This document shows, piece after piece, positions 36,713 to 45,986 of a DNA stretch of 50,562 nucleotides (position 1 is its first letter; each line of letters opens with the position of its first letter). The notes under the pieces were generated by a model. The model saw nothing but the letters and a program-made list of their open reading frames with translations. It did no database searches and was not told where the DNA came from. Where the stretch lies: contig JAADFW010000006.1 in NCBI GenBank assembly GCA_013152655.1, forward strand, positions 1-50,562, written 5' to 3'. The position numbers and the translations under genes are program-made. This DNA is from Chlorobiota bacterium. GTDB lineage: Bacteria; Bacteroidota; Bacteroidia; Bacteroidales; B39-G9.

Positions 36713-37151
36713 TCTTATTAAAATTTAATTATAGTAAAAAACTATTAAAAGTCAGGCTATTTTTATGCTTTTAAAATATCAAAAATAAAATATCTATTCC
36801 ATACTTACTACAAATAATTAATAAAAAGCTAAAAAGAAAAAAGAATGGCAGTATATGTACCTATAAATAAACGCTGTGTTTTGAAAATCAATTTGTTTGC
36901 CCTAAGCACTAAATGAAGAAAATCAATCCTTAAAATAGTTAAATATACGGATAATAATAAAAAGAAATTTATTAAATATGTCTCTTTAATTGTGATATGT
37001 TGTTTGTAAGTGTATTAATTGTATCTTTTCTAACGTTCTGAATTACTATCTTTGTTAGTTAATTTTGGTAAGAAAATAGGGAGTTTTATTCCTGACACAA
37101 GTTAAAAGTTAAGATTCAATAATTATTAAGTTAACTGTAAATATAATTCAA
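36713..37151. other. 439-base divergent intergenic region upstream of gldB
   Basis: Lies between the beta-barrel gene and gldB, which diverge. Apart from the candidate gldB promoter near 37037-37067, no coding frame, RNA or repeat was found in this AT-rich stretch. Confidence 0.45.
37037..37067 (+). promoter_or_regulatory. Candidate gldB promoter
   Basis: TCTG (37037-37040), a 19-base spacer and TAATTTTG (37060-37067) fit the Bacteroidota consensus apart from one base in the -33 element. A second TAnnTTTG match (TATCTTTG, 37047-37054) overlaps this region. The leader would be about 75 bases. Confidence 0.5.
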
Positions 37152-37919
37152 ATGAAAAAAATCAATATTTTATTTGTTTTAAGTGCTTTTATTCTCTTAA
37201 ATTCTTGTAAACGTAATAAATTGGATATTGATGTTTCTTCTGTAAAAGTTGAAACTAAAATTATGCGTTTTGATAAAGATATTTATCGTGTAAATATTGA
37301 CAGTATTGAACAATCAATTCTTTATTTGCAAGATAAATATGGTAGATTTTTCGATTTATATAATTATAAAATTATTAAAATAGGAGGAGCAAGCGAAAAG
37401 AATTATTCTGAATATTTTATTGATTTTTTGACTGATTATACTGTAAATGAGATTATGGAAGAAGTTGAAAAAGAATATACGAATGATAAAGATATTAACC
37501 TTGCACTTAACAGTGCTTTTAAGCATTATAAATATTATTTTCCTGATAAACTCATACCTGATATTTATACTTTTGTTGCCGGATTTAATCAATCGATAGT
37601 TATTGATGAAAATATTTTGGCAATAGGATTAGATAAATACCTTGGCAAAAATGCTGAAATATATACATTCATGCAAATTCCCAAATATAAAAAAAGAAAT
37701 ATGCATAGGGAGAAAATTGCTTCCGACTGTATGCGTGCCATAGCAATTACTGAATATGAATTCAACGATTCAGTAGATAATTTATTAAATCATATGATTT
37801 ACGAAGGGAAAATAATGTATTTTGTTGATGCCATGATTCCTGATGAGCCTGATGCGCTAAAAATTGGCTATACACAAGAGCAAATAGAATGGTGTAAGAA
37901 ATATGAAGAAGAAATATGA
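37152..37919 (+). CDS. gldB: GldB gliding motility lipoprotein, frameshifted (first three quarters)
   Basis: 255 residues. A lipoprotein signal (FVLSAFILLNSCK, Cys19) and the GldB pattern are seen: VKVETKIMRFDKDIYR, LQDKYGRFFDLYNYKII, FKHYKYYFPDKLIPDIYTFVAGFNQSIVIDENILAIGLDKYLG, YKKRNMHREKIASDCMRAIA and LLNHMIYEGKIMYFVDAMIPDEPD. GldB is an inner-membrane-facing or periplasmic lipoprotein needed for gliding in flavobacteria and is widespread in T9SS-bearing Bacteroidota. The frame ends too early, at a TGA at 37917-37919, because a 13-bp sequence is duplicated at 37896-37921. Removing one copy joins it without a gap to the downstream ORF, giving about 336 residues, close to the family length. 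Confidence 0.88.
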   Translation: MKKINILFVLSAFILLNSCKRNKLDIDVSSVKVETKIMRFDKDIYRVNIDSIEQSILYLQDKYGRFFDLYNYKIIKIGGASEKNYSEYFIDFLTDYTVNEIMEEVEKEYTNDKDINLALNSAFKHYKYYFPDKLIPDIYTFVAGFNQSIVIDENILAIGLDKYLGKNAEIYTFMQIPKYKKRNMHREKIASDCMRAIAITEYEFNDSVDNLLNHMIYEGKIMYFVDAMIPDEPDALKIGYTQEQIEWCKKYEEEI

Positions 37920-37921
37920 AG
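37896..37921 (+). repeat. 13-bp perfect tandem duplication inside gldB
   Basis: AAGAAATATGAAG occurs at 37896-37908 and again at 37909-37921. Thirteen is not a multiple of three, so the second copy shifts the reading frame and creates the TGA stop at 37917. With a single copy the sequence reads WCKKYEEDIWTYLIEKK across the junction. Confidence 0.97.
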
Positions 37922-38172
37922 AAGATATTTGGACATATTTAATTGAAAAAAAAGTATTGTATTCAACAGAATATATGCAAATTAAAAGATACATTGATGA
38001 TGCACCGTTTACTCCGAGTTTCTCAAAAAAATCACCCGGAAGAATTGGAATTTGGGTAGGTTGGCAAATTGTAAGAAGTTATATGAAAAACAGGACAGAT
38101 GTTGATTTAATAAAATTAATGAACAATAATAATTATCAAAAAATATTAAATCGTTCAAAGTATAAACCTTAG
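37903..38172 (+). CDS. gldB: C-terminal quarter of GldB in the shifted frame
   Basis: 89 residues counting from the ATG at 37903 inside the first repeat copy. From about residue 5 on it is the missing GldB C-terminus: EDIWTYLIEKKVLYSTEYMQIKRYIDDAPFTPSFSKKSPGRIGIWVGWQIVRSYMKN, then LIKLMNN...KILNRSKYKP, all family-typical. The ATG overlaps the stop of the first part by 17 bases, so reinitiation could make this piece, but without signal peptide it would stay in the cytoplasm. More likely the two parts form one gene when one repeat copy is lost, or the duplication is a sequencing or assembly error. Confidence 0.85.
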   Translation: MKKKYEEDIWTYLIEKKVLYSTEYMQIKRYIDDAPFTPSFSKKSPGRIGIWVGWQIVRSYMKNRTDVDLIKLMNNNNYQKILNRSKYKP

Positions 38173-38259
38173 GCGATTGAATTTTATGAAAGGAATTCAA
38201 ATTGATAACTATTTGGAAATGAAAACCGTATAATAGAAATACATTCATTAAACAACAAT

Positions 38260-39195
38260 GTGAAAATTGCATTTATTATATCATTAATTATTATTTCTGT
38301 AATTGGAATAGCACAGCAAGTAAACTATTCTGAGTTGGAAGACAGGAACGGAATATTTTATTTGAAAAAAAGTGGGAGACTATTTACCGGCGAAGCAGTA
38401 GATTACTATAAATCCGGAGCTTTAAAGAAAAAGGGAGTCGTAGCAAACGGATTAAGAGTAGGAAAATGGAATTCTTTTCACGAAAATGGAAACATTTCAG
38501 GTGAATGGAATTATATAAATGGAATATTAGACGGCAAATATTTGTTTTGGTACATAAATAAGCAAAAATATTATGACGGAAATTATGTAAAAGGGAAAAT
38601 GGATGGTGTCTGGACTTTCTGGTATTCAAACGGACAAGTTGAAAAGGTTGAACATTATAACTATGGAATTGAAGATGGAATTTTTATAAACTATTATAAA
38701 AACGGACAGAAGGAAGTAGAACGTTCTTACAAATTGGGAAAAGAAAATGGGCCATGGACATTTTGGATGGAAAACGGACAAAAAATTGCTGAGGGAAACT
38801 ATAAGCTTGGCGTGGAAGAAGGAAGTGTGATAAACTATTATCCAAATGGGCAAAAGGAATCAGAAATGATTTATAAATCAGGTAAAGCAGATGGTGTCTG
38901 GACATGGTGGTCAGAAGATGGCTTAGTGAAAAAAGAAGAATCTTATTTTGAAGATAAGAAAGATGGGAGTTGGTATGAATATTATGACAATGGGCAAATA
39001 TACAAAGAAGCACAGTATTTTGATAATAAAAAAGATGGCAAATGGACTTATTGGTATTTGAATGGAATGAAAAAATACGAGGTTACTTTTGTAAATGGAA
39101 AAGCAAATGGAAAAGCTACTTTGTGGAACGAAAAAGGGAAAGTGGAAAAAGTAACTATCTGGAAAGATGGGAAAGAGGTAAAAGAGAAAAAGTAA
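38260..39195 (+). CDS. Secreted MORN-repeat (YwqK-like) protein, GTG start
   Basis: 311 residues. Start is GTG at 38260; no in-frame ATG exists between the preceding stop and the signal peptide (KIAFIISLIIISVIGIAQQ). The rest is about eleven MORN_2-type repeats of 20-24 residues with the pattern YYxNGQKExExxYKxGKxDGxWxxW (for example FYSNGQ, YYKNGQKEVERSYKLGKENGPW, YYPNGQKESEMIYKSGKADGVW), ending in a basic tail. The repeats are close to those of YwqK-type antitoxins, but the name does not imply a toxin pair here: there is none beside it. Probably an exported repeat protein of the envelope. It is 19 bases from the nucleotidase gene and likely cotranscribed with it. Confidence 0.9.
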   Translation: MKIAFIISLIIISVIGIAQQVNYSELEDRNGIFYLKKSGRLFTGEAVDYYKSGALKKKGVVANGLRVGKWNSFHENGNISGEWNYINGILDGKYLFWYINKQKYYDGNYVKGKMDGVWTFWYSNGQVEKVEHYNYGIEDGIFINYYKNGQKEVERSYKLGKENGPWTFWMENGQKIAEGNYKLGVEEGSVINYYPNGQKESEMIYKSGKADGVWTWWSEDGLVKKEESYFEDKKDGSWYEYYDNGQIYKEAQYFDNKKDGKWTYWYLNGMKKYEVTFVNGKANGKATLWNEKGKVEKVTIWKDGKEVKEKK

Positions 39196-39214
39196 ACAAT
39201 TAAAAAATAAACGG

Positions 39215-40951
39215 ATGAAATACAGAATTTTCAGTGTACTTATACAGCTATTAATAGCCGGTTCGCTCTTTTCACAACAAGTGAATATTATAATGTTAGA
39301 AACAACAGACGTACATGGTTCTGTTTTTCCGTACGATTTTATAAAACAAACTAAAATATCTAACTCTTTAGCTCAAGTTTCAACTTATGTAAAAGCACAA
39401 AGGCAGGATAGTGCAAAGCGTGTATTTTTATTTGATAACGGTGATATTTTGCAAGGACAGCCGGTTGCTTATTACTATAATTTTGAAGATACCAATTCCA
39501 TACATATTTTTCCTAAAGTAATGAATTATATGAAGTACGATGCGGCAACAATTGGTAATCATGATATTGAAACCGGGCATGCTGTTTACGACAGGGTAAG
39601 AAAAGAGTTTAATTTTGAATGGCTGGCAGCCAATGGAATTAATACAGAAACAAACCTTCCATATTGGACACCCTATAAAATATTTATTTATAAAGAAATT
39701 AAAATTGCTGTTTTAGGACTTACAACACCGGGAATCCCAATGTGGCTACCACAAAATTTATGGAGTGGAATTGAGTTTGAAGATATGATTAAATCGGCGA
39801 AGAAATGGGTGAGTATTATTAAAGAAAATGAAAAACCTGATTTAATTATTGGTTTGTTTCATTCAGGAATAGATTTTACTTACGGAGGCCAAACAGCAGA
39901 GACACCAAAAAATGAAAATGCTACAATGTTAATTGCCAAACAAGTACCGGGTTTTGATGTCATTTTTTGCGGTCACGATCATGTAAAATACAATAGTATT
40001 GTAACTAATGTTAATGGAAACAAGGTACTTATTCTAAATGCAGGTTCGCATGCAAAATATATTGCTGAAGCTGATATTCAATTAGTAAAAGACCCAAAAA
40101 ACAGCACCTGGAATAAAAAACTTAACGGTAAATTAATTGATGTGGCAAAAATTGAAATTGATAATGCATTTATGTTAAAATTTCAAAAAGAATATACCGA
40201 AGTTAAAAATTATGTTTCAGAGCCAATTGTAAATTTCAAAAATTCTATTGATTTGAAAGATGCTTATTTTGGAAGCTCTGCATTTATTGATCTTATTCAC
40301 CGGGTTCAATTGTATTACACAAAAGCAGATATTTCTTTTGCAGCTCCTTTAAGTTATAGTGCAAAAATTGATTCAGGCGAAGTATTGGTTAGCGATATGT
40401 TTAAATTGTATAAATATGAGAATATGTTATATACGATGAAATTAACCGGACAGGAAATAAAAAATTACCTTGAATATTCATATTCACATTGGTTAAATAC
40501 AATGACAGATGAAAATGATTATTTGCTAAATTATAAATACGATTCAAGTGGTAATCCGGTAAAATTAAAATTTCCGTATTATGATTTTGATTCTGCCAAT
40601 GGAATAAAATATACTGTAAATGCTTCAAAACCGGACGGTAATAAAATCAATATTATTTCAATGCAAAATGGCGAGAAGTTCGATACATCAAAAATGTATA
40701 ATGTTGCACTTAACTCATACAGAGGTAATGGAGGAGGAGGCCATTTAACAAAAGGAGCAGGACTTACTTCGCAGCAATTAACAAGCAGGCTAATAAATTC
40801 AACAGATATCGATATGCGGTTTTTAATGATGCATTGGCTGAAAGAGCAGAAAGAGATTGCACCCAAAGCAACTAATAACTGGAAAATAATTCCTGAAAAA
40901 TGGGTGGCAAACAGAAGAATAATTGAAACAGAAATGTTTTTTGATGAATAG
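39215..40951 (+). CDS. Periplasmic 5'-nucleotidase / 2',3'-cyclic phosphodiesterase family protein
   Basis: 578 residues. Signal peptide (about 1-20, ending SLFSQQ). The metallophosphatase domain has the di-metal ligands in TTDVHGSVFP (Asp32, His34), DNGDILQGQ (Asp74, Asp77), IGNHDIE (Asn115, His116), LFHSG and FCGHDHVKYN. A C-terminal 5'-nucleotidase domain follows (about 335-555; SYSAKIDSGEVLVSDMFKLYKYENMLYTMKLTGQEIKNYLEYS, YRGNGGGGHLTKGAG). It should hydrolyse extracellular nucleotides in the periplasm, giving nucleosides and phosphate; the exact substrate is not determined. Downstream of the MORN-repeat gene by 19 bases. Confidence 0.94.
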   Translation: MKYRIFSVLIQLLIAGSLFSQQVNIIMLETTDVHGSVFPYDFIKQTKISNSLAQVSTYVKAQRQDSAKRVFLFDNGDILQGQPVAYYYNFEDTNSIHIFPKVMNYMKYDAATIGNHDIETGHAVYDRVRKEFNFEWLAANGINTETNLPYWTPYKIFIYKEIKIAVLGLTTPGIPMWLPQNLWSGIEFEDMIKSAKKWVSIIKENEKPDLIIGLFHSGIDFTYGGQTAETPKNENATMLIAKQVPGFDVIFCGHDHVKYNSIVTNVNGNKVLILNAGSHAKYIAEADIQLVKDPKNSTWNKKLNGKLIDVAKIEIDNAFMLKFQKEYTEVKNYVSEPIVNFKNSIDLKDAYFGSSAFIDLIHRVQLYYTKADISFAAPLSYSAKIDSGEVLVSDMFKLYKYENMLYTMKLTGQEIKNYLEYSYSHWLNTMTDENDYLLNYKYDSSGNPVKLKFPYYDFDSANGIKYTVNASKPDGNKINIISMQNGEKFDTSKMYNVALNSYRGNGGGGHLTKGAGLTSQQLTSRLINSTDIDMRFLMMHWLKEQKEIAPKATNNWKIIPEKWVANRRIIETEMFFDE

Positions 40952-41042
40952 TAAAAAGTGTACAGTTGACAAAATACAGCTTACTGTTTACTGGTTACTT
41001 ATTAGCTTTCCGTTAAAAAAGTGTTCAAATTACAGCTTTAAT

Positions 41043-41072
41043 TTTGTTTTAAACAAATTAGATTTAATTTCG
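41043..41072 (+). promoter_or_regulatory. Candidate promoter of the dihydrolipoyl dehydrogenase gene
   Basis: TTTG (41043-41046), 18-base spacer, TAATTTCG (41065-41072), one base off the consensus TAnnTTTG. The ATG is 33 bases downstream. Confidence 0.5.
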
Positions 41073-41105
41073 CAAGAATATTAATAATTTGTAAAAATAA
41101 GCCAT

Positions 41106-42497
41106 ATGAATTATGATTTAATGATAATAGGAAGCGGCCCGGGCGGATATGTTGCAGCTATCCGTGCTTCACAGTTAGGTATGAAAGTGGGTGTAGTTGA
41201 GCGAGCTGAATTGGGTGGTATTTGTCTAAACTGGGGTTGTATTCCAACTAAATCGCTTTTAAAAAGTGCACAAGTGTTTGATTATCTGAAACATGCCGGC
41301 GATTATGGAATTACTATTGATGGAGAAGTAAAAGCTGACTTTAAAGCTATGATAGAACGTAGTCGTGGTGTTGCCAATAGCATGAGCAAAGGAATTCAAT
41401 ATCTGTTTAAAAAGAATAAAATTGATCATATTGCCGGTACCGGCAAACTTATTGGCAACAATGAAATTGAAGTTGCCGATACTGAGGGAAACAAAGTAAA
41501 GTATCAATCAAAAGCTATAATTATAGCAACCGGTGCAAGGTCAAAAGAGTTACCCGGTTTAAAGCAAGATGGAAAAAAGATTATTGGATATCGTGAAGCT
41601 TTAACTTTGCCAGAACAACCAAAATCATTGATTATTGTTGGTTCCGGAGCTATTGGTTCTGAATTTGCCTATTTCTATAATTCAATTGGAACTAAAGTTA
41701 CAATTGTTGAATTCTTACCAACAATTGTTCCTTTAGAAGATGAAGAAGTAGCAAAACAACTGGCAAGGTCATTTAAAAAAGCAAAAATAAACGTAATGGT
41801 TAATTCAGCAGTAGAATCTGCCATTGTTGAAGGAGGTATTTGCAAGGTAAAAGTTAAAACAAAAAAGGGAATTGAAGAACTAAAAGCAGATATTGTTTTG
41901 TCAGCTGTAGGTGTAACACCAAATATTGAAAACCTTGGATTGGAAGAGCTGGGTATTGAGTTGGAAAAAGGAAAAATTAAAGTTGATGTTTTTTACAGAA
42001 CCAATATTGATGGAATTTATGCAATTGGCGATATAGTTCATGGGCCGGCCTTAGCACATGTAGCTTCAGCAGAAGGAATAACTTGTGTTGAAAAAATTGC
42101 TGGCTTGGAGCCTGAACCTGTTAATTATAATAATATACCGGGTTGCACTTATACCAATCCGGAAGTTGCTTCAGTTGGTTTTACTGAAAAGCAAGCTATT
42201 GAAGCAGGTTACGAAATTAAAGTAGGTAAATTCCCGTTTACTGCATCGGGTAAAGCAAGTGCTGCCGGAGCAAAAGAAGGTTTTGTAAAACTAATATTTG
42301 ATGCTAAATATGGTGAACTTCTCGGAGGCCATTTAATAGGAGCCAACGTAACTGAGATGATTGCAGAACTAATTGTTGCACGAAAACTGGAAACTACCGG
42401 CCATGAAATGATTAAATCGGTTCATCCGCATCCAACTATGTCAGAAGCAATAATGGAAGCTGCCGCAGCAGCTTACGGCGAAGTTATTCACATATAA
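41106..42497 (+). CDS. lpdA: Dihydrolipoyl dehydrogenase
   Basis: 463 residues. FAD-binding GxGxxG near residues 9-14 (GSGPGGYVAA), redox-active disulfide Cys40/Cys45 in GGICLNWGCIPTKSLL, NAD-binding GSGAIGSEFA, YAIGDIVHGPALAHVASAEG, and the C-terminal dimer-interface active site HPHPTMSE (His442, Glu447). It is the E3 component of 2-oxoacid dehydrogenase complexes or of the glycine cleavage system, reoxidising dihydrolipoamide with NAD+. No E1, E2 or glycine-cleavage genes lie next to it, so which complex it serves cannot be told. It is followed 27 bases later by the C1 peptidase gene. Confidence 0.97.
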   Translation: MNYDLMIIGSGPGGYVAAIRASQLGMKVGVVERAELGGICLNWGCIPTKSLLKSAQVFDYLKHAGDYGITIDGEVKADFKAMIERSRGVANSMSKGIQYLFKKNKIDHIAGTGKLIGNNEIEVADTEGNKVKYQSKAIIIATGARSKELPGLKQDGKKIIGYREALTLPEQPKSLIIVGSGAIGSEFAYFYNSIGTKVTIVEFLPTIVPLEDEEVAKQLARSFKKAKINVMVNSAVESAIVEGGICKVKVKTKKGIEELKADIVLSAVGVTPNIENLGLEELGIELEKGKIKVDVFYRTNIDGIYAIGDIVHGPALAHVASAEGITCVEKIAGLEPEPVNYNNIPGCTYTNPEVASVGFTEKQAIEAGYEIKVGKFPFTASGKASAAGAKEGFVKLIFDAKYGELLGGHLIGANVTEMIAELIVARKLETTGHEMIKSVHPHPTMSEAIMEAAAAAYGEVIHI

Positions 42498-42524
42498 TAT
42501 TTATACTAATAATACTTTTAAATT

Positions 42525-43919
42525 ATGATAAGAAAACAATTAGTTCTACTAACTATAATGTTGATTACTATTTCACTTTTTGCTCAAAATATTGGTGAAG
42601 TCAGTTTAAAAACAATAGGACAGATCAGGTCATCTGTTAAACACGATGCTTATTATAAAGCTGTAAGTAATGCCGTTTCAAACGGAGAGATAAAAAAGCT
42701 TGCACTTAACCGTGAAAATATGGGCAAGACAGACCATTATTTTAAATACGAAGTAAAAGTTAACGGCATTACAGACCAAAAACAGTCAGGCAGATGCTGG
42801 ATGTTTACCGGTTTAAATGTTATGCGCCCTAAGGTAATGAATGCTTTTAATTTGGGTAATTATGAGTTTTCGACTAATTATCTCTATTTCTGGGATCAGT
42901 TTGAAAAAGCAAATTTATTCCTGCAAAGTGTTATAAACACTAGTGATAAGCCAATGGATAACCGCAGGGTAGAATGGTTATTTAAATATCCTATTGGCGA
43001 TGGAGGTGTTTGGAATTCTTTAACTAATTTAATTGATAAATATGGTGCCGTTCCAAAAGATGTGATGCCGGAAACAAAACATAGCGAAAGTACTGCTTTT
43101 ATTCGCCGTTTGATAAAACGAAAATTAAGAGAAGATGGCTTAACTTTGCGCGAAATGGCTACAAAGGGAGCAAAAGCAAAAGAATTAGAAAATAAGAAAA
43201 TAGAAATGTTGACCGATATTTATAAGATGTTATCTATTTCGCTGGGTGAGCCACCAACAGAGTTTGAATGGAGATATAAAGATAAAGACAAGAATTTAAG
43301 TGAACTAAAAAAATATACTCCAAAATCATTTTATAAGGAAGCTATCGGAATTAATTTTTCCGATTATGTATTGTTTATGGATGACCCGACAAGGCCCTAT
43401 TATAAATTATACGAAATTGATTTGGATAGAAACGTAATGGAAGGAAAAAACTGGATTTATATTAATTTGCCTGCCGATAAAATTAAAGCGTTTGCAGTAA
43501 ATTCAATTAAAGATAATGAAGCAATGTATTTTTCTTGCGACGTAGGAAAACAATTAAATAATGACATAGGAATTTTATCTGTTGATAATTACGACTTTAA
43601 CGATTTGTTTGGTGTAGATTTTAGTATGAACAAAAAACAACGAATTATGACTTTTGAGAGTGGCTCAACACATGGCATGGCCTTAATAGGAGTTGACTTG
43701 GATAAAGAAGGGAAGCCTGTTAAATGGAAGTTAGAAAATTCATGGGGCTCAAAAAGCGGCCATAACGGTTATCTCACCATGACTGATAAATGGTTCGATG
43801 AATATATGTTCAGGGTTGTAGTAAATAAGAAATTTGTTGATGCCGAAATATTAAAAATATTAGACCAAAAACCTACTTTATTACCACCATGGGATCCTAT
43901 GTTTAAGTATGATGAGTAG
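42525..43919 (+). CDS. Secreted C1 family aminopeptidase (bleomycin hydrolase / PepC type)
   Basis: 464 residues. A signal peptide (about 1-21, ending LFAQN) directs it to the envelope, unlike the classic cytoplasmic PepC. The catalytic set is complete: Gln85 or Gln87 and Cys91 in TDQKQSGRCWMFTG, His383 in GSTHGMALIGVD and Asn405 in LENSWGSKSGHNGYL. The length fits the bleomycin hydrolase family, which trims amino acids from peptide N-termini. Peptide products would suit the POT and amino-acid carriers in the window, which is inference. Twenty-seven bases after the dehydrogenase gene; cotranscription is possible. Confidence 0.93.
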   Translation: MIRKQLVLLTIMLITISLFAQNIGEVSLKTIGQIRSSVKHDAYYKAVSNAVSNGEIKKLALNRENMGKTDHYFKYEVKVNGITDQKQSGRCWMFTGLNVMRPKVMNAFNLGNYEFSTNYLYFWDQFEKANLFLQSVINTSDKPMDNRRVEWLFKYPIGDGGVWNSLTNLIDKYGAVPKDVMPETKHSESTAFIRRLIKRKLREDGLTLREMATKGAKAKELENKKIEMLTDIYKMLSISLGEPPTEFEWRYKDKDKNLSELKKYTPKSFYKEAIGINFSDYVLFMDDPTRPYYKLYEIDLDRNVMEGKNWIYINLPADKIKAFAVNSIKDNEAMYFSCDVGKQLNNDIGILSVDNYDFNDLFGVDFSMNKKQRIMTFESGSTHGMALIGVDLDKEGKPVKWKLENSWGSKSGHNGYLTMTDKWFDEYMFRVVVNKKFVDAEILKILDQKPTLLPPWDPMFKYDE

Positions 43920-43974
43920 TTTTATTTTTTTATTAGAAATCATCTTCTGTTTGAAATAAAGGATTATTGAAAAT

Positions 43975-45861
43975 ATGTGTGGTATTACCGGAGTATATTA
44001 TTTTAATTCAGGGGAAAAGCCTCTTGAAGATGAGGTTAAAAAATCGATAAAAACCTTACATAAAAGAGGGCCGGACAGAAATGATTTTTTTATTCATAAA
44101 AATGTTGCTTTAGGCCACAGCAGGTTATCAATAATAGATTTATCAGAAGCTGCAAACCAACCATTTACTGATAATTCAGGACAATATATTCTGGTTTTTA
44201 ATGGTGAGTTCTATAATTTTAAGGAATACAGAAAAGTACTCATAGAAAAAGGCTATACTTTCAGGTCGAATAGTGATACTGAAGTACTGTTAAACCTTTA
44301 TATAGACGAAGGACCTGTTTTTTTAAACAAAATTAACGGGTTTTTTGCACTGGCAATTTATAACAAAAAAGATGGAAGCCTCTTTATTGCCCGCGACAGA
44401 ATGGGGATAAAGCCGCTTTTAATATATAAAGATGATAAAAAGTTGATTTTTGCTTCAGAAATGAAAGCATTATTTGAATATAACATTCCAAAGAAAATCG
44501 ACCAAACCTCTTTATTCCAATATTTTCAGTTTAATTATATTCCGCCTGATGCATCTATTTTAGAAAATGTTAAAAAATTACAACCGGGAAATTTTATAAT
44601 CGTTAACGGGAATACTGTAACCGAGAAAAAATATTATGAAATTCCTGTTGAAGAGAAAAACACTTATACTTCTAATTATGCTGAAGCTAAGACAAAATTA
44701 GTTGAACTATTATATAATGCAGTAAAAAAAAGAATGATTTCGGATGTTCCGTTAGGTGCTTTTTTAAGCGGAGGAATTGATTCATCGGTTATTGTTGCAA
44801 TAGCTTCGCAATTTACCGATAAGTTGAACACATTTTCAATTGGTTTTAAAGATCAGCCTTATTTTGACGAAACACATTATGCTAACCTCGTTGCAAAAAA
44901 ATATAAAACAAATCATACTGTTTTTTCATTAACAAATAATGATTTATTTGATAGTTTGAATGAAGTTTTAAATTACCTTGATGAACCCTTTGCTGATTCT
45001 TCGGCAATTGCGGTAAACTTGTTAAGTAAGCATACGCGTAAAAAAGTTACTGTTGCATTATCGGGCGATGGAGCCGATGAGTTATTTGCCGGATATAATA
45101 AGCACAGAGCGCATTTTATTGCTGATAATAAGCAATTTGGACAAAATTTAATAAAAGGTATAAATCCGCTGATAAATATAATTCCGCAATCCAGAGGTGG
45201 TAAAATTCCTAATTTAATCAGACAATTAAATAAATTGGGAAAAGGCTTAAAGCTTTCGCCAAAAGAAAGATATGTTTTGTGGTGTTCTATTTTGGATGAA
45301 CACGCTGTAAAAGAGTTATTACTTTCTTCTTATGACAGTAATTTATATAAACAAAGAAATAGCCGGTTAACACAATTTATTGACGAAAACAGGGGGATAA
45401 ATTCTGTTTTGCATAGCGATTTAATAACTGTTTTACAAGGTGATATGCTCAGAAAAGTTGATGCAATGTCAATGGCAAACAGTTTAGAAGTAAGAACTCC
45501 TTTTTTAGACCATGAGCTTGTTAACTTTGTAACTTCATTGCCCTCAGAATTTAAAATTGACAAGAAAACACAAAAGAAGATATTGAGAGAATCATTCAAA
45601 AGCTTTTTACCACCGGATTTACATAACAGGCCAAAGCAAGGATTTGAGGTTCCATTGTTGCAATGGTTCAGGACTGAACTCAATTCGTCCATAAATAAAG
45701 AATGGCTAAACGATGATTTTATTAAAGAGCAAAATATATTTAATATTAAGAAAATCAAGCAGATAAAGAAAAGAATTATTTCAAGTAATCCTGGTGATAT
45801 ACAAGCAACCGTTTGGGCATTAATAGTATTTCAACATTGGTGGAAAAAAAACTTTGTTTAA
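43975..45861 (+). CDS. asnB: Asparagine synthase (glutamine-hydrolysing)
   Basis: 628 residues. The glutaminase domain begins at Cys2 (MCGITGVY), with RGPDRNDF, LGHSRLSIIDL and NGEFYNF. The C-terminal synthetase has the PP-loop SGGIDSS (265-271), DEPFADSSAIAV, LSGDGADELFAGY and SMANSLEVRTPFLDHELV. Cys2 and the ATP-binding residues are intact. AsnB forms asparagine from aspartate, but enzymes of this size inside polysaccharide loci often amidate sugars; this gene directly precedes a glycosyltransferase and Wza/Wzc, so that alternative is plausible. The start is fixed by the requirement for an N-terminal Cys. Confidence 0.95.
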   Translation: MCGITGVYYFNSGEKPLEDEVKKSIKTLHKRGPDRNDFFIHKNVALGHSRLSIIDLSEAANQPFTDNSGQYILVFNGEFYNFKEYRKVLIEKGYTFRSNSDTEVLLNLYIDEGPVFLNKINGFFALAIYNKKDGSLFIARDRMGIKPLLIYKDDKKLIFASEMKALFEYNIPKKIDQTSLFQYFQFNYIPPDASILENVKKLQPGNFIIVNGNTVTEKKYYEIPVEEKNTYTSNYAEAKTKLVELLYNAVKKRMISDVPLGAFLSGGIDSSVIVAIASQFTDKLNTFSIGFKDQPYFDETHYANLVAKKYKTNHTVFSLTNNDLFDSLNEVLNYLDEPFADSSAIAVNLLSKHTRKKVTVALSGDGADELFAGYNKHRAHFIADNKQFGQNLIKGINPLINIIPQSRGGKIPNLIRQLNKLGKGLKLSPKERYVLWCSILDEHAVKELLLSSYDSNLYKQRNSRLTQFIDENRGINSVLHSDLITVLQGDMLRKVDAMSMANSLEVRTPFLDHELVNFVTSLPSEFKIDKKTQKKILRESFKSFLPPDLHNRPKQGFEVPLLQWFRTELNSSINKEWLNDDFIKEQNIFNIKKIKQIKKRIISSNPGDIQATVWALIVFQHWWKKNFV

Positions 45862-45986
45862 TCAAACCATAACCCAAGCTGGTAATAATTTTGCAACTAT
45901 ATTAATTTAACATAGTAAACTTTAGTACATTAGCTCCAAAATACGACAAGAGTATATTTAAATTTATAATAGAAAACTACAATTAA

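Noticed and set aside
38260-39195. MORN-repeat gene as half of a toxin-antitoxin pair
   Set aside because: No toxin gene adjoins it, and it carries a signal peptide; the YwqK label reflects repeat similarity only.
40952-41105. Possible terminator or microsatellite after the nucleotidase (GTAAACAGTAAG-like words)
   Set aside because: The complementary words are short and imperfect, and there is no stem with T-run.
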